A stretch of 64,000 bases of DNA from Eulemur rufifrons (lineage: Eukaryota; Chordata; Mammalia; Primates; Lemuridae). Shown in pieces: positions 62,140 through 64,000 of this stretch. The stretch covers positions 11,910,001-11,974,000 of the forward strand of contig NC_091006.1 in assembly GCF_041146395.1 (NCBI RefSeq). The letters run 5' to 3'. Position 1 is the first letter of the stretch. Each line of letters opens with the position of its first letter. A model generated the notes under the pieces. It was not told where the DNA came from. It worked only from the letters and a program-made list of their open reading frames with translations, and did not search any database. The position numbers and the translations under genes are program-made.

Positions 62140-62380
62140 CTTGGAGGAGGAGCAGGAGTCAGGCAGCAGGAGGGGGCAGTAATAGCATGTGCAAAGGTCC
62201 AGAGGCAGGAAAGAGGGTGAGGTCCCTGGTGAAAGGGCAGTGGGCAGTGGTTCAAAGCTGCTTGGGCGTTGAGAGAAGGAACAGGGCGGGAGCCATCAGA
62301 CCAGGCAGGGGCAGGCCACACTACCCTTTGGGCTTTTGTTCTGAGGGCCTGGGAGCCACAGGAAGCTCTATTCTTCGCCC
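62140..62380. repeat. L2 segment
   Basis: aatagcatgtgcaaaggtcc and gaggcaggaaagagggtgag, then ttttgttctgagggcctggg. Confidence 0.65.
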
Positions 62381-62879
62381 AGCCCAGCGTTAAGTGCTCT
62401 ACATAAACTCGCTCATTAAATCCTCCCAAGACGACTGGAATCAGGGGTCACACAGCCAGCGACAAAGGTGGAGTGGGACTTGAACTTAGTCTGCCCAGAG
62501 ATGTCAGGGTTCTAACCGCTTAAGGACCCAGGGAGGCTGGAGACAGAAGCCACGGGCAGGAAGACCCCAGCCCGAGTTTCTCTCGATTGTACCAGACGCT
62601 GTTCTAGTTCTTTCTGCGTGTATGAACTCATTTACTGCTCACATCATCAGCCCACAAGGGAAGTACTGTTTTCATGTCGCTTCACGCCCTTTAACTCCAG
62701 CTGCCAAATTGCTCCCACGAGGGAAGGGCCTTTGTCTACTTCCCGATCGCTGCACCCCTCGAAACTAGGCCTGCAGGCGGTCAGGCAGGACACATCTGCC
62801 AAGTGAGCGGACATTCCCCGCAGGCCATAACGCCCATCTTCCAGACGGGGAAACTGAGGCTCGGAGAGAGGCGACCGCA

Positions 62880-63511
62880 CCCTAACCCCTCAACTCGGCT
62901 GCCTGGTGCCAGCCCGTTCCACGAACCCCTCTGCTCGGGGGCGGCAGGAGGGGTTCACGGAAAGAGATCCCCGCTGTGCGAGGATCAGGTGGCCCCGGGT
63001 CAGCTGTCGGGTCTGTAAGGCAGCCGGGGGCCAGGAGCGCCCCCCGGAAACCTCGCCCTCGAGGCCTCGGCCCCAGAGTCTACCCCAACTCCAGAGGGCC
63101 TCGCCCCCTCACTGTCCCCAAGCATCGCGCCGCCCCCACGCCCCCGGGCCCCTCCCGGCCCACGCGCTGCCAGTCCCCAGCCCGTCCCCGCGGGGCCGTA
63201 CCATTCCGGCCCGGGGGACTCTGGGCGGGGACGCGCGGGGGACTTCTACCCGGGACTCCCTCTGTCGGGACGCTCCCTAGCCCAGCAGGGGACAGGAAGT
63301 AAGCTGGCGAGGGGGCCTCGGGATGGCGGGTCGTGGGCCCCTAGTCCCCCGCCTGGGCACCGCTCCGCCCCCCGCCACCCCCCACGCGTTGGTTCGCGCC
63401 GCGGAGCGCGGGGTTGGATAAGTCGTTCTGCGCAGGCGCCGGCGGGCGCGTCCACACCGCGAGTTGCTCGCTGCCGGGTCCGCTCTCCGGCGCGGGTCGG
63501 GCTCCGCAATC
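62880..63511 (+). promoter_or_regulatory. SELENOW: SELENOW CpG-island promoter and 5' UTR
   Basis: CpG density rises sharply from about 62.9 kb and continues into the intron to about 63.7 kb. An NRF1-like TGCGCAGGCGC lies at 63429-63439, about 70 bases before the ATG; no TATA box. The start site is not fixed. Confidence 0.65.
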
Positions 63512-63540
63512 ATGGGTCTCCCGGTGCAAGTCGTTTATTG
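63512..63540 (+). CDS. SELENOW: SELENOW (selenoprotein W) first coding exon, partial gene
   Basis: Selenoprotein W is a small cytosolic thioredoxin-fold redox protein with a CxxU active site (U = selenocysteine). ATG at 63512; MGLPVQVVY plus two bases (tg) of the tenth codon, then donor gtaagc. Human SELENOW begins MALAVRVVYC with the same split, and the gene follows NOP53 in human. The UGA selenocysteine codon (position 13) and the SECIS element lie beyond the window. Short match, but position, strand, phase and promoter agree. Confidence 0.85.
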
Positions 63541-64000
63541 GTAAGCGCGGCGGCCAGAGGATCCTCCGTCCGGCTGGAGCCGGGGTCGGGCGGCGTAGCG
63601 GGGAGGACTCGCGGGCACCCCGAGAAAAGGGATTCGCGTGCGGGTGGCGTGGCGTGCGGAGGGCGCGGATCCGCCCTGCCGGGCGTGTGACATGCTGGGC
63701 ATCTCAGACTGGATCTGAGACGCGTGTGTGTCCCTTGTGAACACCCGACCCCGGGGCTCGGTCGGGGGAAGGGGGTGGGGAGCAGTTTGTGATGGGACTT
63801 GAGCTTCCGTCTACCGTTAGGCTCCCCTCCCCCAGTATCCTGAACAGCTGAAGAGTCAGGGCGAGAAGGTTCGAGAATGTCCCTGCGTGTGCTTTGAAAG
63901 GAGTTGAATAAATATATTCTGGACCTCCACCCAGTGGGTTTCCCTTGGTTGCTAACCACTTTCCTTTTCTGGCCTCAGTTTCCCCATCTGTAGTGGGGGA
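63541..64000 (+). other. SELENOW intron 1 (partial)
   Basis: GC-rich to about 63700, then ordinary sequence ending in MIR-like wording (ctcagtttccccatctgtag). Confidence 0.6.

Overview
This is vertebrate nuclear DNA, almost certainly from a strepsirrhine primate (lemur or loris group). It contains intron-split genes with GT-AG junctions, CpG-rich promoters, and dense Alu, MIR and L2 repeats. The Alus carry the right-monomer wording typical of lemur/galago Alus ('gctgtgagctaggctgacg', 'gccacggcactctagcctgg') instead of the human form. Gene content and order match human chromosome 19q13.33, so the window is the lemur equivalent of BICRA - EHD2 - NOP53 - SELENOW. All four genes lie on the + strand. 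The species cannot be fixed further from the sequence alone.

Layout. 1-7358 is a repeat-rich BICRA intron. 7359-13514 holds the last eight coding exons of BICRA (812 C-terminal residues, including the GLTSCR1 domain), with a 3' UTR to about 14.39 kb. 14.4-19.8 kb is intergenic: L2, L1 and Alu remnants plus a retroposed copy of a sequence found 2 kb away. 19.8-20.1 kb is a CpG island with a probable non-coding first exon of EHD2. The complete 543-residue EHD2 coding sequence lies in five exons between 22122 and 34937, with a poly(A) signal at 35981. 36.3-37.6 kb is a short intergenic CpG-rich and Z-DNA-prone spacer. 37829-46500 is complete NOP53 (13 coding exons, 479 residues); the intron before its eleventh coding exon carries the box C/D snoRNA SNORD23. 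46.6-62.9 kb is gene-poor intergenic DNA with Alus, L2, L1, a large ATCC minisatellite and a TG-rich tract. 62.9-63.7 kb is the CpG island and first coding exon of SELENOW, which runs off the window before its selenocysteine codon.

The genes are not an operon and share no single pathway. BICRA is a nuclear ncBAF chromatin-remodelling subunit, EHD2 a membrane-remodelling ATPase of caveolae, NOP53 a nucleolar 60S-ribosome assembly factor that also hosts a snoRNA, and SELENOW a small selenoprotein. I see no evidence of a previously undescribed gene system. The points most worth a second look are two target-site-flanked retroposed insertions of unclear origin (16257-16486 and 59146-59724), an in-frame N-terminal extension upstream of NOP53, a set of CTCF-like motifs of which two lie at the same place in two L2 copies, and a degenerate minisatellite in NOP53 intron 2. 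Exon limits were set by reading frame, splice sites and recalled human proteins; no alignment program was run. Repeat limits are approximate.
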